Origin: JAGXTF01 sp040376005
GTDB taxonomy: Bacteria; Bacteroidota; Bacteroidia; NS11-12g; UBA955
Reading direction: 5' to 3'
Assembly (NCBI GenBank): GCA_040376005.1
Contig: JBEIRK010000003.1
Span: 1 to 49,747, forward strand
Length of the DNA: 49,747 bases
Positions 38,793 through 47,343 of this stretch are shown here, piece after piece. Position 1 is the stretch's first letter; each line of letters opens with the position of its first letter. Under the pieces are notes generated by a model. That model ran no database searches. It saw nothing but the letters and a program-made list of their open reading frames with translations, and was not told the origin of the DNA. A program made the translations under genes and the position numbers.

Positions 38793-40925
38793 TTAGGGTT
38801 TGATATTGTTGAATTCTGTAAGTCCGTTGTTCAAAAAGTCTGCGAATAATTTTGGGTCGTATTCAAAAGTTTCAGCACTGCCCGGATTTTGCAACAAGGT
38901 TTGATTTGCATGCATCAACACATACATAGGTTGACTGTTGGAATTGAAGTAACAGGCCTGTATTTCTGCGTTCTTGTCGCCCAATAGAGTCACTTTCTTT
39001 CCTGTGCTCTTGGCGGTAAAAATCTCGTTCTCTGGGAGTTTTACTTTCTTATCATCCACATACAGCGACACCACCACATACTTTTCTTTCAAGATTTTTA
39101 GCACTGTAGCATCACTCCACACTTTCTCTTCCATGCGACGGCAGTTTACACAGCCATGACCTGTGAAATCTATGAAAAGGGGCTTGTTTTGTTCGGCAGC
39201 GCAAGCCAATGCTTGCTCGTAGTCAAAATATCCTTGAATGCCATGGGGCAGGTGAAATACATCTGCGTATTTGGCTTCTGTACAAGTGAGTACTTCATTT
39301 CCAGCGGCCTCTTGAGAGATTTTGCGAATATCAAAGTCTTGGGTGCCCATGGGAGGCAAATACCCAGCAAGTGCCTTTAAGGGCGCGCCCCAAAGACCTG
39401 GAATCATGTATACGACGAAAGATAACACTCCAATGGAAAGGAATAAGCGCGGAACGGATAAATAGGGCACATCACTATCGTGAGAGAATTTCAACTTCCC
39501 GAGCAAGTAAATGCCCAAAAGGGTGAAGATCACAATCCACAAGGCCAAATACACTTCACGATCGAGTATATGCCAATGGTAGGTTTGGTCTGCAGTGCTT
39601 AAGAACTTTAAGGCAAATGCCAATTCTACGAAGCCCAATACCACTTTTACAGAGTTCAACCATCCACCGCTTTTAGGCAAGCTGCTAAGATAACTTGGGA
39701 ATATAACAAGCAATCCGAAGGGCAATGCGAATGCCAAAGAGAAGCCCAACATGGAGATAACGGGTGTGATAATGCCGCCTTTGGCAGATTCGATGAGCAC
39801 GGTACCTACTATAGGACCGGTGCAGCTGAATGACACCAAAGCGATGGTGAAAGCCATAAAAATAGGTCCCGTGATACCGCCCTTATCGGCACGGCGATCC
39901 ATTGCGTTTACCCAACTTGCCGGCAATACAATTTCAAATGCACCGAAGAAGCTGGCTGCGAAAATCACAAATATACCAAAGAAGAAGACGTTGGGAATCC
40001 AGTGGGTGCTCAGCCAGTTGGCAGCATTGGCGCCAAAGGTAAAGGCCACTACAGTGCCAAGTACCACATAGATTAATATGATAGATACGGCAAATATTAA
40101 CCCATCGCGAATGGCTTTTTTTCTATCCTTATTCTTGATAAAAAAACTCACCGTCATGGGTATCATGGGGAATACACATGGGGTGAGCAAGGCTACCAAT
40201 CCAGAAGTAAGTGCAAGCCAAAATACCAGCCACAATCCTTTTTCCTCTTTATCATTGGTGAAGCCTAGGGTGCCTTTATAGGTAAGATTGGCACATTTAC
40301 CTACCTCATCTGCGGATTTTGCTTTGTAGGATATATTCCCTGTTGCCACTGCTGTACTTTGGGTTTGCGCAGCAGCAGTATCGGTTGCGATTGTATCTGT
40401 GGGTTGCACGCCGGATTCAACTGGCGTTGCGCCAGAAGCAGTGCTAACCGTGATGGATTGCTTAAGAGGAATGTTTATAGAAATGGGAACACAGCCAGTC
40501 TCATTGCACTGTTGTCCGTAAAATGCGCATACCAAGTCCTTGATATCGCCTTTGACTTTGATCTTTTGTTTGAAAATGGCATTGCCTTTAAAAACCCCAA
40601 TTTGACATTTAATACCGTCCAACTCTGCGGTTTCATCTACCTGCATTTTATCACCTTGACCGACTGCTTTGCCTAGAAGTTCGAAGTTGTTCCCTGTAAA
40701 GGTCAGTTCAGCTTCTAAGGAACCTTCATCCGCGCCGCAGGTGGTTTTCTCGCTGTAAATATGGCGGTCTCCATTGGGTGTAATGCTAATGATGAGTTCA
40801 ATAATGTCGCCAACCGCAACCTGAGTTTTGGCGGGAACCATTGAAAATATAGTGGGTTTCACCATCTGACTTTGTGCGGCAGAGAGGGCAAAAGCAGCCA
40901 AGAGGAAGAGCAGGATTTTTTTCAT
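38793..40925 (-). CDS. dsbD: Thiol:disulfide interchange protein DsbD
   Basis: A 710-residue, three-domain electron carrier. The signal peptide (MKKILLFLLAAFALSAAQSQ) precedes an N-terminal alpha domain with the Cys pair in FYGQQCNETGCVPISINIPL. A central eight-TM domain (about 225-500; LTPCVFPMIPMTVSFF and VSFSCTGPIVGTVL carry its two Cys) follows. The C-terminal thioredoxin-like gamma domain has FIDFTGHGCVNCRRMEEKVW. It moves reducing equivalents from cytoplasmic thioredoxin to periplasmic thiol proteins. The start is ATG 40925 (an in-frame ATG four codons earlier is less likely). A near -7 sequence (GATTTTTG) lies just upstream on the minus strand. Confidence 0.94.
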   Translation of the reverse strand: MKKILLFLLAAFALSAAQSQMVKPTIFSMVPAKTQVAVGDIIELIISITPNGDRHIYSEKTTCGADEGSLEAELTFTGNNFELLGKAVGQGDKMQVDETAELDGIKCQIGVFKGNAIFKQKIKVKGDIKDLVCAFYGQQCNETGCVPISINIPLKQSITVSTASGATPVESGVQPTDTIATDTAAAQTQSTAVATGNISYKAKSADEVGKCANLTYKGTLGFTNDKEEKGLWLVFWLALTSGLVALLTPCVFPMIPMTVSFFIKNKDRKKAIRDGLIFAVSIILIYVVLGTVVAFTFGANAANWLSTHWIPNVFFFGIFVIFAASFFGAFEIVLPASWVNAMDRRADKGGITGPIFMAFTIALVSFSCTGPIVGTVLIESAKGGIITPVISMLGFSLAFALPFGLLVIFPSYLSSLPKSGGWLNSVKVVLGFVELAFALKFLSTADQTYHWHILDREVYLALWIVIFTLLGIYLLGKLKFSHDSDVPYLSVPRLFLSIGVLSFVVYMIPGLWGAPLKALAGYLPPMGTQDFDIRKISQEAAGNEVLTCTEAKYADVFHLPHGIQGYFDYEQALACAAEQNKPLFIDFTGHGCVNCRRMEEKVWSDATVLKILKEKYVVVSLYVDDKKVKLPENEIFTAKSTGKKVTLLGDKNAEIQACYFNSNSQPMYVLMHANQTLLQNPGSAETFEYDPKLFADFLNNGLTEFNNIKP

Positions 40926-41008
40926 GCGAAAGTGCAAAAATCGGATAAAAATATGAATTGACGTGTATATATAGTGCAGTGGAGTTTAAAATTACAAAGT
41001 CCTGAAAT

Positions 41009-41581
41009 TCAAGGTGATGGAGGAAGTGTAATTTGGATTTCTTCCTGAATAAGCACACACATGCCGTCTTGGGTGGAGCAACGCTGACCGTAAAAGGTCG
41101 CCGTAATGGTTCCACCGGCTTGCTGTACAATTATTTTTTGGCGAAATTCAACTGTTTTGGTAAACTCACCCGTAGCGCATTTCCAAATCTCATCATCACG
41201 CACCAGCGCGTCACCCACACCGTAGGTAGCGCCTATGGCTGCAGCTGCTGTGTTAAAATTGTAGTTCCATTCTGCGCGCAGGGGTCCATCATCTGCAGGG
41301 CAGTCACTTTTTTCACTGTATACATACCATCCATTGGGCACTTTGGCGGTCAGAATAACTTCGAGGGTATCACCTACATGCACGGAGTCTTGGCTGAATA
41401 TCGCTGTGAAACCCAATTTCCCAGATTTGGGTTGCGCTTGGCTGTCGTGCTGGAAAAAGAAAAATAGGGCAACGAAAAGTGCCCCTTTCGCGTTTAATCT
41501 TTGGGGTAAGCCACATAATGTTAAAAAATAGCTAGGGCGATGCCTACTATTGGAAATTAGGTTTGTGTATGCGTATGACAT
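41009..41581 (-). CDS. Stand-alone DsbD alpha-domain paralogue
   Basis: Up to 190 residues; the mature part (about 135 residues after ...FFFQHDSQAQ) is homologous to the N-terminal domain of the adjacent DsbD: FTAIFSQDSVHVGDTLEVIL, GWYVYSEKSDCPADDGPLRA, and the redox pair in FYGQRCSTQDGMCVLIQEEI. It has no TM or thioredoxin domain. It could accept electrons from DsbD and deliver them to a dedicated partner. The start is uncertain: ATG 41581 (or 41611) gives an overly long n-region before the hydrophobic GALFVALFFFFQ, and no ATG lies closer. The 5' end overlaps the divergent LysM gene. Confidence 0.82.
   Translation of the reverse strand: MSYAYTNLISNSRHRPSYFLTLCGLPQRLNAKGALFVALFFFFQHDSQAQPKSGKLGFTAIFSQDSVHVGDTLEVILTAKVPNGWYVYSEKSDCPADDGPLRAEWNYNFNTAAAAIGATYGVGDALVRDDEIWKCATGEFTKTVEFRQKIIVQQAGGTITATFYGQRCSTQDGMCVLIQEEIQITLPPSP
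41558..41565 (+). promoter_or_regulatory. -7 promoter element (TAGGTTTG) for the GH73-LysM gene
   Basis: Perfect TAnnTTTG 3 nt before ATG 41569 and 9 nt before ATG 41575. The in-frame TTG at 41563 is part of this element. The box lies inside the 5' coding region of the divergent DsbD-alpha paralogue. Confidence 0.5.
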
Positions 41582-43071
41582 TTCAGCGTGTTTGTAAGAC
41601 GATTTTATCATGGGTAATGGTTGCCTCAGCCTTCAATACAGTGCAGGCTCAGGTAATGACCACACAAGATTATATCAATACATACAAATATGCTGCCATG
41701 CAGGAAATGAAAGTCTATAATATTCCTGCAAGCATAACTTTAGGGCAAGGAATTTTGGAAAGTGCTAGTGGAAACAGCAAGTTGGCAACAGAATGCAACA
41801 ACCATTTTGGCATTAAATGTAGAAAAGAGTGGACAGGCCCACATTGTTTGGCAGATGATGATGCACCCAATGAGTGTTTTAGGGGCTATGGTTCGGCTAT
41901 GGAAAGCTATAGGGACCACAGTATGTTTCTGAAAAATGGAACCCGCTACAATTCATTATTCTCCTTGAGTGCCACGGATTACCAAGGTTGGGCAAATGGA
42001 CTGAAGAATGCGGGATACGCTACGAATCCGGTGTATGCAAAAACCCTGATTGGCGTAATTGAAAAGTACAGACTTACCATGTATGACAGCATGGTTATAC
42101 TTGGAGAGGACTATTTTTCTCCTGATACCGCAGCACAGAACAATATTTCCAAAAATGGATTGCCGGCGGTACTTGCCCGCGCGGGACAAACACCCGAACA
42201 AATTGCGAAGGAGCAGGAATTGGGTGCTTGGCAAATCTATAAATACAACGATTTGAAGCGCGGCGAGTCATTGGATCCAGGTGAAATTGTGTACCTAAAG
42301 CCGAAAAAACGCAAAGGAACGGTAGCTGTTGTTACGGTTCAAGAAGGACAAAGTATGCGAGGAATTTCGCAGGATTACGGCATTAAACTGAAGCATTTGT
42401 ATAAAAAGAACAACTTAAAGCCTGGCCAGCAAGTGAAGGCAGGTGAGGTTCTGACCTTGCAGTCAAAGAATCCAGATGTTCCTGAGACAACGAACGCGGT
42501 GCGCACTTCAACAACAGCAGCTGATAATGAAGCTCCTGAAAATACCCCTGTTCCTGATGCGGGTTTCCATGAAGTAAAGGCAGGTGAAACCTTCTATTCC
42601 ATTGCCAGTAAATATGGCATTCGCGTGTCAGAGCTAATGCAATGGAATAACCTCGGCAGTTCAGGGTTGAAAGTAGGGCAAATACTGGTGCTGAAGCAAG
42701 GGATAAAAGCCAATGGTGCCGACAGCACCAAAGGCAGCACCCAAGCGGCTATTTCGCGTTCCGTAAAATACCATACAGTAATGTCAGGAGAGACCTTGTA
42801 TTCTATCTCTAGGCTCTACAATGTATCTGTAGATTCAATTATGATTTGGAATAAAATGGCCAGTCCTGCCTTACGACCTGGACAGGAAATTGTGGTCTCC
42901 GCCCCCGATAGTAAATCTGCGGGCAATACAAGCAAGACCTACACGGTACAGTCCGGCGATACCTTGTATTCTATATCTAGAAAGTTTGGAATTAGTGTAG
43001 CGGATATCCGCAAAATGAATCAGCTAACGAACGATAGTTTGGCGGTGGGCCAAATATTGGTTCTGCAATAA
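41569..43071 (+). CDS. Secreted N-acetylglucosaminidase (GH73) with LysM repeats
   Basis: About 500 residues. A signal peptide ends near FNTVQAQ. A GH73 domain (about 27-170; IPASITLGQGILESASGNSK with the likely catalytic Glu, HFGIKCRKEW, YRDHSMFLKNGTRYNSLF, WANGLKNAGYATNPVYA) follows. Four LysM repeats come next: VVTVQEGQSMRGISQDYGIK, HEVKAGETFYSIASKYGIR, HTVMSGETLYSISRLYNVS and YTVQSGDTLYSISRKFGIS, the last three best conserved. The enzyme should cleave peptidoglycan glycan strands during growth or separation. The start is ATG 41569 or 41575; both fall just after the promoter. Confidence 0.92.
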   Translation: MRMTFQRVCKTILSWVMVASAFNTVQAQVMTTQDYINTYKYAAMQEMKVYNIPASITLGQGILESASGNSKLATECNNHFGIKCRKEWTGPHCLADDDAPNECFRGYGSAMESYRDHSMFLKNGTRYNSLFSLSATDYQGWANGLKNAGYATNPVYAKTLIGVIEKYRLTMYDSMVILGEDYFSPDTAAQNNISKNGLPAVLARAGQTPEQIAKEQELGAWQIYKYNDLKRGESLDPGEIVYLKPKKRKGTVAVVTVQEGQSMRGISQDYGIKLKHLYKKNNLKPGQQVKAGEVLTLQSKNPDVPETTNAVRTSTTAADNEAPENTPVPDAGFHEVKAGETFYSIASKYGIRVSELMQWNNLGSSGLKVGQILVLKQGIKANGADSTKGSTQAAISRSVKYHTVMSGETLYSISRLYNVSVDSIMIWNKMASPALRPGQEIVVSAPDSKSAGNTSKTYTVQSGDTLYSISRKFGISVADIRKMNQLTNDSLAVGQILVLQ

Positions 43072-43079
43072 ATAATAAA

Positions 43080-44348
43080 TCAGGCATTTTCGAGGACAAA
43101 GTGCACGGTGTTACCTATGCTTTGTTGCATTTTGATTTTCTTGCCCGATGTGATTTCGTCGGTGCGGGTTTGAACGCCATTATAAACGGTAAGCAGCTCA
43201 AGTTCTGTTTGCACATTGCAATGCAAGCCTAGGCTTTCAAAAGCTTGTTTTACTTTACTTAAGCGGCTTTCATCTGCGTCCGTTACAAAGCTGAAGCTGA
43301 TGGCGGAATTTTGCATGATGCCGCAACGCAATTTGTTTTCAGCGAGCAAACTAAAGATACCTTTTAAGGTGTCTTCCACAATGAAATTAAAATCCGGGCT
43401 GCTGATATCTACCAATGCTTGGTGTGTTTTGTGAATATAACATGGCATCTCCAGTGATTTTGCAGTGTTTGAAACTGTGGTACCCACAGCTGAAGTATTT
43501 ATAAAAGACCTTACGTATAATGGAATATTCCTTGCCTTTAGCGGCTGTATGGTTTTAGGGTGAATTACAGATGCACCATAATAGGCCAACTCGATGGAGT
43601 CGTTATAGGTGAGTTCTGGTATTAGCGTTGCAAAGAGGAATTTTCTAGGGTCGGCGTTCATCACCCCTTCCACGTCTTTCCAAATGGTAACAGATTCTGC
43701 TTTTAGGCAATGTGCAAAAATAGCCGCGCTGTAATCGGAACCTTCGCGGCCCAATGTGGTGGTAGCGTTAATGCTGTCGCGACCTATAAATCCTTGGGTA
43801 ATCACCAGGTTCTTCTCTGCTAAGGTTCTTAACCGGCTTGAAATAAGGTGTTCCGTTTTATCCCATGCAATCTTCCCGTCGCGGTACCTGCTATCTGTAA
43901 TGATGAAGTTTCGGGCATCAATCCATTGGTTGCGGGTTTGTTGAGAGATAAGATAGCTGCTTACGATACGGGTGCTCAGGAGTTCGCCAAAGCCTACTAT
44001 TTGATCATATACAAAATCATAGTCTTCCAGATTGTTTGGATTTTCTACCATGCATTCAAGCTCTAGGAGGAGGTTGTCTACGTCGTTGTAGAGTTGAATG
44101 TAGTTTGTGTCGCCAAGTTCTTGCAGAATTTGGTAATGAAATTCGCGGATTTCTGCGATAATAGCATGGGCTTGTCCTGTATTATAGAAATAAGCATGAA
44201 CCAAATCTTCCATCTTATTGGTCATTTTGCCCATGGCACTAATAACAACCAATACATTTTCATTGGCAAAACGCGCCAAGATTTCAGCCACATTTCTAAC
44301 CCCAGCGGCATCTTTTACAGAGGCTCCGCCAAATTTAAATACTTTCAT
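43080..44348 (-). CDS. lysC: Aspartate kinase
   Basis: A 422-residue monofunctional aspartokinase, the first step to lysine/DAP, threonine and methionine. The N-terminal MKVFKFGGASVKDAAGVRNV (substrate/ATP motif KFGG) is typical. VSAMGKMTNKMEDLV and FIGRDSINATTTLGREGSDYS form the kinase core. ACT-type regulatory sequence follows (from about residue 300; KQAFESLGLHCNVQTELELL), so feedback inhibition is likely. ATG 44348 is chosen over an upstream in-frame TTG because it matches the family start. It has its own promoter and converges on the LysM gene (8-nt gap). Confidence 0.94.
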   Translation of the reverse strand: MKVFKFGGASVKDAAGVRNVAEILARFANENVLVVISAMGKMTNKMEDLVHAYFYNTGQAHAIIAEIREFHYQILQELGDTNYIQLYNDVDNLLLELECMVENPNNLEDYDFVYDQIVGFGELLSTRIVSSYLISQQTRNQWIDARNFIITDSRYRDGKIAWDKTEHLISSRLRTLAEKNLVITQGFIGRDSINATTTLGREGSDYSAAIFAHCLKAESVTIWKDVEGVMNADPRKFLFATLIPELTYNDSIELAYYGASVIHPKTIQPLKARNIPLYVRSFINTSAVGTTVSNTAKSLEMPCYIHKTHQALVDISSPDFNFIVEDTLKGIFSLLAENKLRCGIMQNSAISFSFVTDADESRLSKVKQAFESLGLHCNVQTELELLTVYNGVQTRTDEITSGKKIKMQQSIGNTVHFVLENA

Positions 44349-44366
44349 AAGCCCGGTGTGAAAGTG

Positions 44367-44374
44367 CAAAGGTA
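44367..44374 (-). promoter_or_regulatory. -7 promoter element (TACCTTTG) for lysC
   Basis: Perfect TAnnTTTG on the minus strand, 18 nt upstream of the lysC ATG. It faces away from the fbp promoter 45 nt to the right. Confidence 0.55.
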
Positions 44375-44418
44375 GGAGGTCTTATCCAATTCTTGGGGTA
44401 AAATTGGTTACTAACCCT

Positions 44419-44426
44419 TAAATTTG
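44419..44426 (+). promoter_or_regulatory. -7 promoter element (TAAATTTG) for fbp
   Basis: Perfect TAnnTTTG on the plus strand, 21 nt upstream of the fbp ATG at 44448. The gap to the gene is A-rich, as usual in this phylum. Confidence 0.6.
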
Positions 44427-44447
44427 CAGCCTTTTTAAGAGAAAAAC

Positions 44448-45443
44448 ATGTCATTGACCACCCTGGAACAATTCATTGCAGACCAACAGGCAAGCCATGC
44501 AGGAGCCACTGGTGCATTCAGCAAAATCTTCAGAGCCATGGAACTGGGCTCCAAAATGGTGAATCGCAGTGTTCGCAAAGCGGGATTGGCAGACATCCTC
44601 GGGGACTATGGCAGTACCAACATACATGGTGAGGATCAAAAGAAGCTGGACGTAATTGCAGATGAGACTTTTCTTTCGGTATTGAGTCGCTGCGGTGAGG
44701 TTTGCGCTGTGGTTAGTGAAGAGCAAGACCATGCATATTTCATTGAAGGCGGCGAGCATAATGAGTATATCATAACAATTGACCCATTAGATGGCAGCTC
44801 GAATATTGATGTAAATGCCTCTATCGGTACTATATTTTCCATTTACAAAAGACAAAACACCGCTGTTGCGCCCACAACTACCGACTGTTTGCAAAAAGGA
44901 GTGAATCAAGTTGCTGCGGGATATTTCATTTACGGAAGTAGTACCATGCTTGTGTATACTACTGGAAATGGTGTGAATGGGTTTACCCTTGATGACAGTT
45001 TGCAAGAATATTGTTTGTCGCATCCTGATATCAAAATTCCCGAGCAAGGTAAAATTTTTTCCATCAATGAAGGAAACGCTGCTGATTTTCCAGCGGGTGT
45101 AACCAATTACATCAATTGGTGTAAACAGTCGGATAAAGAGACCAACAGGCCTTATGGCGCGCGATATATTGGTAGCTTAATTGCGGATTTTCACCGCAAT
45201 TTGCTCAAAGGTGGGATTTTTATTTATCCAGGTACCCATAAAGTACCACATGGCAAGCTTAGATTGGTGTATGAGTGCAATACCATGGCTTACATTGCGG
45301 AGCAGGCGGGTGGAATGGCTTCTACAGGCACCCAAAGGGTAATGGATGTTGAACCTACAGAATTGCATCAACGAGTGCCTCTGTTTATTGGTTCTAAGAA
45401 AATGGTTGAGCAGGCCGTTGGCTTGGTGCAATCTTCGAATTAA
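44448..45443 (+). CDS. fbp: Fructose-1,6-bisphosphatase, class I
   Basis: A 331-residue gluconeogenic phosphatase. The metal-binding signature is TIDPLDGSSNIDVNASIGTI (about 108-127). GSKMVNRSVRKAGLADILG and EDQKKLDVIADETF are at the N-terminal side, and KLRLVYECNTMAYIAEQAGG is the C-terminal active-site region. Length and motifs fit class I FBPases of bacteria. It hydrolyses fructose 1,6-bisphosphate to fructose 6-phosphate. It is divergent from lysC and convergent with recO. Confidence 0.96.
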   Translation: MSLTTLEQFIADQQASHAGATGAFSKIFRAMELGSKMVNRSVRKAGLADILGDYGSTNIHGEDQKKLDVIADETFLSVLSRCGEVCAVVSEEQDHAYFIEGGEHNEYIITIDPLDGSSNIDVNASIGTIFSIYKRQNTAVAPTTTDCLQKGVNQVAAGYFIYGSSTMLVYTTGNGVNGFTLDDSLQEYCLSHPDIKIPEQGKIFSINEGNAADFPAGVTNYINWCKQSDKETNRPYGARYIGSLIADFHRNLLKGGIFIYPGTHKVPHGKLRLVYECNTMAYIAEQAGGMASTGTQRVMDVEPTELHQRVPLFIGSKKMVEQAVGLVQSSN

Positions 45444-45457
45444 TTCGTCAACAAAAA

Positions 45458-46165
45458 TCACTCAAGCAACTCCAATAGGATGGGGTAACTGCGCAATTCT
45501 TTCTCTGGGAATAGGTGGTAGCGCAGGTAGTGCAATAACTTTTCCGTTAATAGTCTTCTTTCTTGTTTGTCTATAACAGGTATTTCTGCTGTGCTTATGG
45601 ATTTGCAGGCATCAATTTCAATTTTTTCCAAATAGGTGAGTGCTTGTTGTGGCTTTAGATGGCTATGGCTGCCTCCAGCTTCCATTACCCAATATCCTGA
45701 TTCATGTTGTTCAGGCCACTGGGGTGCTAGACCTGTAATTTCTATAAACTTCAGCAGAAAGGTGAGTGGAAACCATGTGAATTGCTGGGTGTTAGACAGT
45801 TCTTGGAGGTGTTCCAAGGCAAATTCAAAACTTCCTGGATCCTCCTGCTCTTCGGGCAACGATTTTTGTAAGATTTCTAAGCAAAAGAGCATGGTTTGCA
45901 ATTGCACAGGACCATAATTATACCCTTGAAAACCTCCCATGGGCCGCATTTCTTTAATGCGTTTGAGGTTTTTATTGACTTGATAATAGTATACGATTTC
46001 AAGCAAGTTGCCGGGCTGCAGTAGTGCTGCTTTGCCGCCTTTGCCATGAAATCCGGGGACTAGAAAAGAGAGAATACCGTGTTGGCGAGTAAAAATGCTC
46101 AGAACGGCTGAGTTCTCCGAATAGGGAGTTTTACGTAAAATGATGGCCTCGCTTTTGGTGAGCAT
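45458..46165 (-). CDS. recO: DNA repair protein RecO
   Basis: A 235-residue recombination mediator. The N-terminal OB-fold (LTKSEAIILRKTPYSENSAV, LSIFTRQHGILSFLVPG) and a helical C-terminal part (FALEHLQELSNTQQFTWFPL) match RecO. It helps RecR load RecA onto SSB-coated DNA. A zinc-binding Cys cluster present in some RecOs is absent. The start is ATG 46165, 14 nt after the TolB-like stop, so the two are probably cotranscribed. Confidence 0.93.
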   Translation of the reverse strand: MLTKSEAIILRKTPYSENSAVLSIFTRQHGILSFLVPGFHGKGGKAALLQPGNLLEIVYYYQVNKNLKRIKEMRPMGGFQGYNYGPVQLQTMLFCLEILQKSLPEEQEDPGSFEFALEHLQELSNTQQFTWFPLTFLLKFIEITGLAPQWPEQHESGYWVMEAGGSHSHLKPQQALTYLEKIEIDACKSISTAEIPVIDKQERRLLTEKLLHYLRYHLFPEKELRSYPILLELLE

Positions 46166-46179
46166 TTGGAGGCACTAAG

Positions 46180-47280
46180 TTAATCTTTCCATTCAGCAAT
46201 AAACAAATTGGTTGCACGGGTGCCACCGTTATTGCGATTGCTGCTAAAAATCAGGTATTTCCCATCGGGTGAAAACATAGGGAATGAATTGAATACGCTT
46301 TCAGTTGTGATCTTTTCCAATTCGGTACCGTCCTCGTTGATCATGTAAAGTTGGAAATCATATCCTCTTGCGCTAGCATGGTTGCTACTGAACAGGATTT
46401 TCTTTCCTGAAGGGTGATAGAAGGGCGCCCAATTGGCTTTGCCCAAATGGGTGATTTGTTTTAAATCACTGCCGTCTACATTCACCGTGAACAACTCCAT
46501 ATTGGTAGGTTCTACCAAACCTTGTGCAAGAAGTTCCGTGTAATGTTTGATTTCTTCTTCGGTTTTAGGTCTAGAGGCACGGAAAATCAACTTTTTACTG
46601 TCTGGCGAAAAGAAAGCACCGCCATCATAGCCCAAATCTTTGGTGATTTGTCTTTGGTTTTTGCCATCAATATCCATGATCCACAGTTCAAGATCGCCGC
46701 TTCGAGTGCTGGTGAAAACAATACTTTTCCCATCTGGGGAAACGGTGCCTTCAGCATCATAACCGCTGTCTGCGGTGAGTTGATTTACGATGTTGCCGGA
46801 AAGGTCTGATACAAAAATGTCGTAGGTATCATAGATGGGCCAAACATAGCCTTTTGTATTGCTAGGTACCTCTGGGCATGCTTTGTTGCCTTTGTGGGTG
46901 CTTGCAAAGAGAATATGTTTGTTATCAGGCATAAAGTAAGAGCAGGTAGTTCTACCGCTGCCGGTGCTGATAATGCCAGGTTTGTATCCGCTATCTGCAA
47001 AAGCCGATACAGGCGCCGTGAAAATTTGGTCACATTCCAAACCCCAAGCAGAATAATTACTTTGGAAGGTAATGCTTTTGCTATCGAAACTCCAATAGGC
47101 TTCTGCGTTATCTCCGCCAAAGGTGAGTTGGCGCAAGTTTGTAAGGTGTTTTTCTTCTGTTCCTAGGGCAAGGAATTTCCATGCTGTTGGATTTTCAGAT
47201 GCTTTTTTAATCCCGCAGTGGGTGAGGCTAAGACCTAGGGAAATCACGCCTATGCTAAGTGCAAAAACTGAATGTTTCAA
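46180..47280 (-). CDS. TolB-like PD40 beta-propeller lipoprotein
   Basis: A 366-residue protein with a lipoprotein-type signal (MKHSVFALSIGVISLGLSLT then HC). At least five PD40/WD40-like strands are visible: WSFDSKSITFQSNY, SPDGKSIVFTSTRSGDLELW, SPDSKKLIFRASR, HPSGKKILFSSNHA and SPDGKYLIFSSNRNNG, which form a TolB-type six-bladed propeller. The cargo or partner is unknown; a role in protein-protein contact at the envelope is inferred. The start is TTG 47280, supported by a -7 element 7 nt upstream. Its stop lies 14 nt from recO. Confidence 0.88.
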   Translation of the reverse strand: MKHSVFALSIGVISLGLSLTHCGIKKASENPTAWKFLALGTEEKHLTNLRQLTFGGDNAEAYWSFDSKSITFQSNYSAWGLECDQIFTAPVSAFADSGYKPGIISTGSGRTTCSYFMPDNKHILFASTHKGNKACPEVPSNTKGYVWPIYDTYDIFVSDLSGNIVNQLTADSGYDAEGTVSPDGKSIVFTSTRSGDLELWIMDIDGKNQRQITKDLGYDGGAFFSPDSKKLIFRASRPKTEEEIKHYTELLAQGLVEPTNMELFTVNVDGSDLKQITHLGKANWAPFYHPSGKKILFSSNHASARGYDFQLYMINEDGTELEKITTESVFNSFPMFSPDGKYLIFSSNRNNGGTRATNLFIAEWKD

Positions 47281-47287
47281 TGTGCTT

Positions 47288-47295
47288 CAAAATTA
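47288..47295 (-). promoter_or_regulatory. -7 promoter element (TAATTTTG) for the TolB-like gene and recO
   Basis: Perfect TAnnTTTG on the minus strand, 7 nt before the TTG start at 47280 and directly after a possible terminator of the HmuY transcript. Confidence 0.5.
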
Positions 47296-47317
47296 CGGAA
47301 AACCCTTGGAAAAGGGT
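47296..47317 (-). terminator. Candidate terminator after the HmuY-like gene
   Basis: On the minus strand ACCCTT, loop TTCC, AAGGGT, then TTT. The stem is short (6 bp) and the T-run weak, so confidence is limited. Confidence 0.4.
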
Positions 47318-47343
47318 GTGAAAAATCGCTTTTTTTAAAGGAT

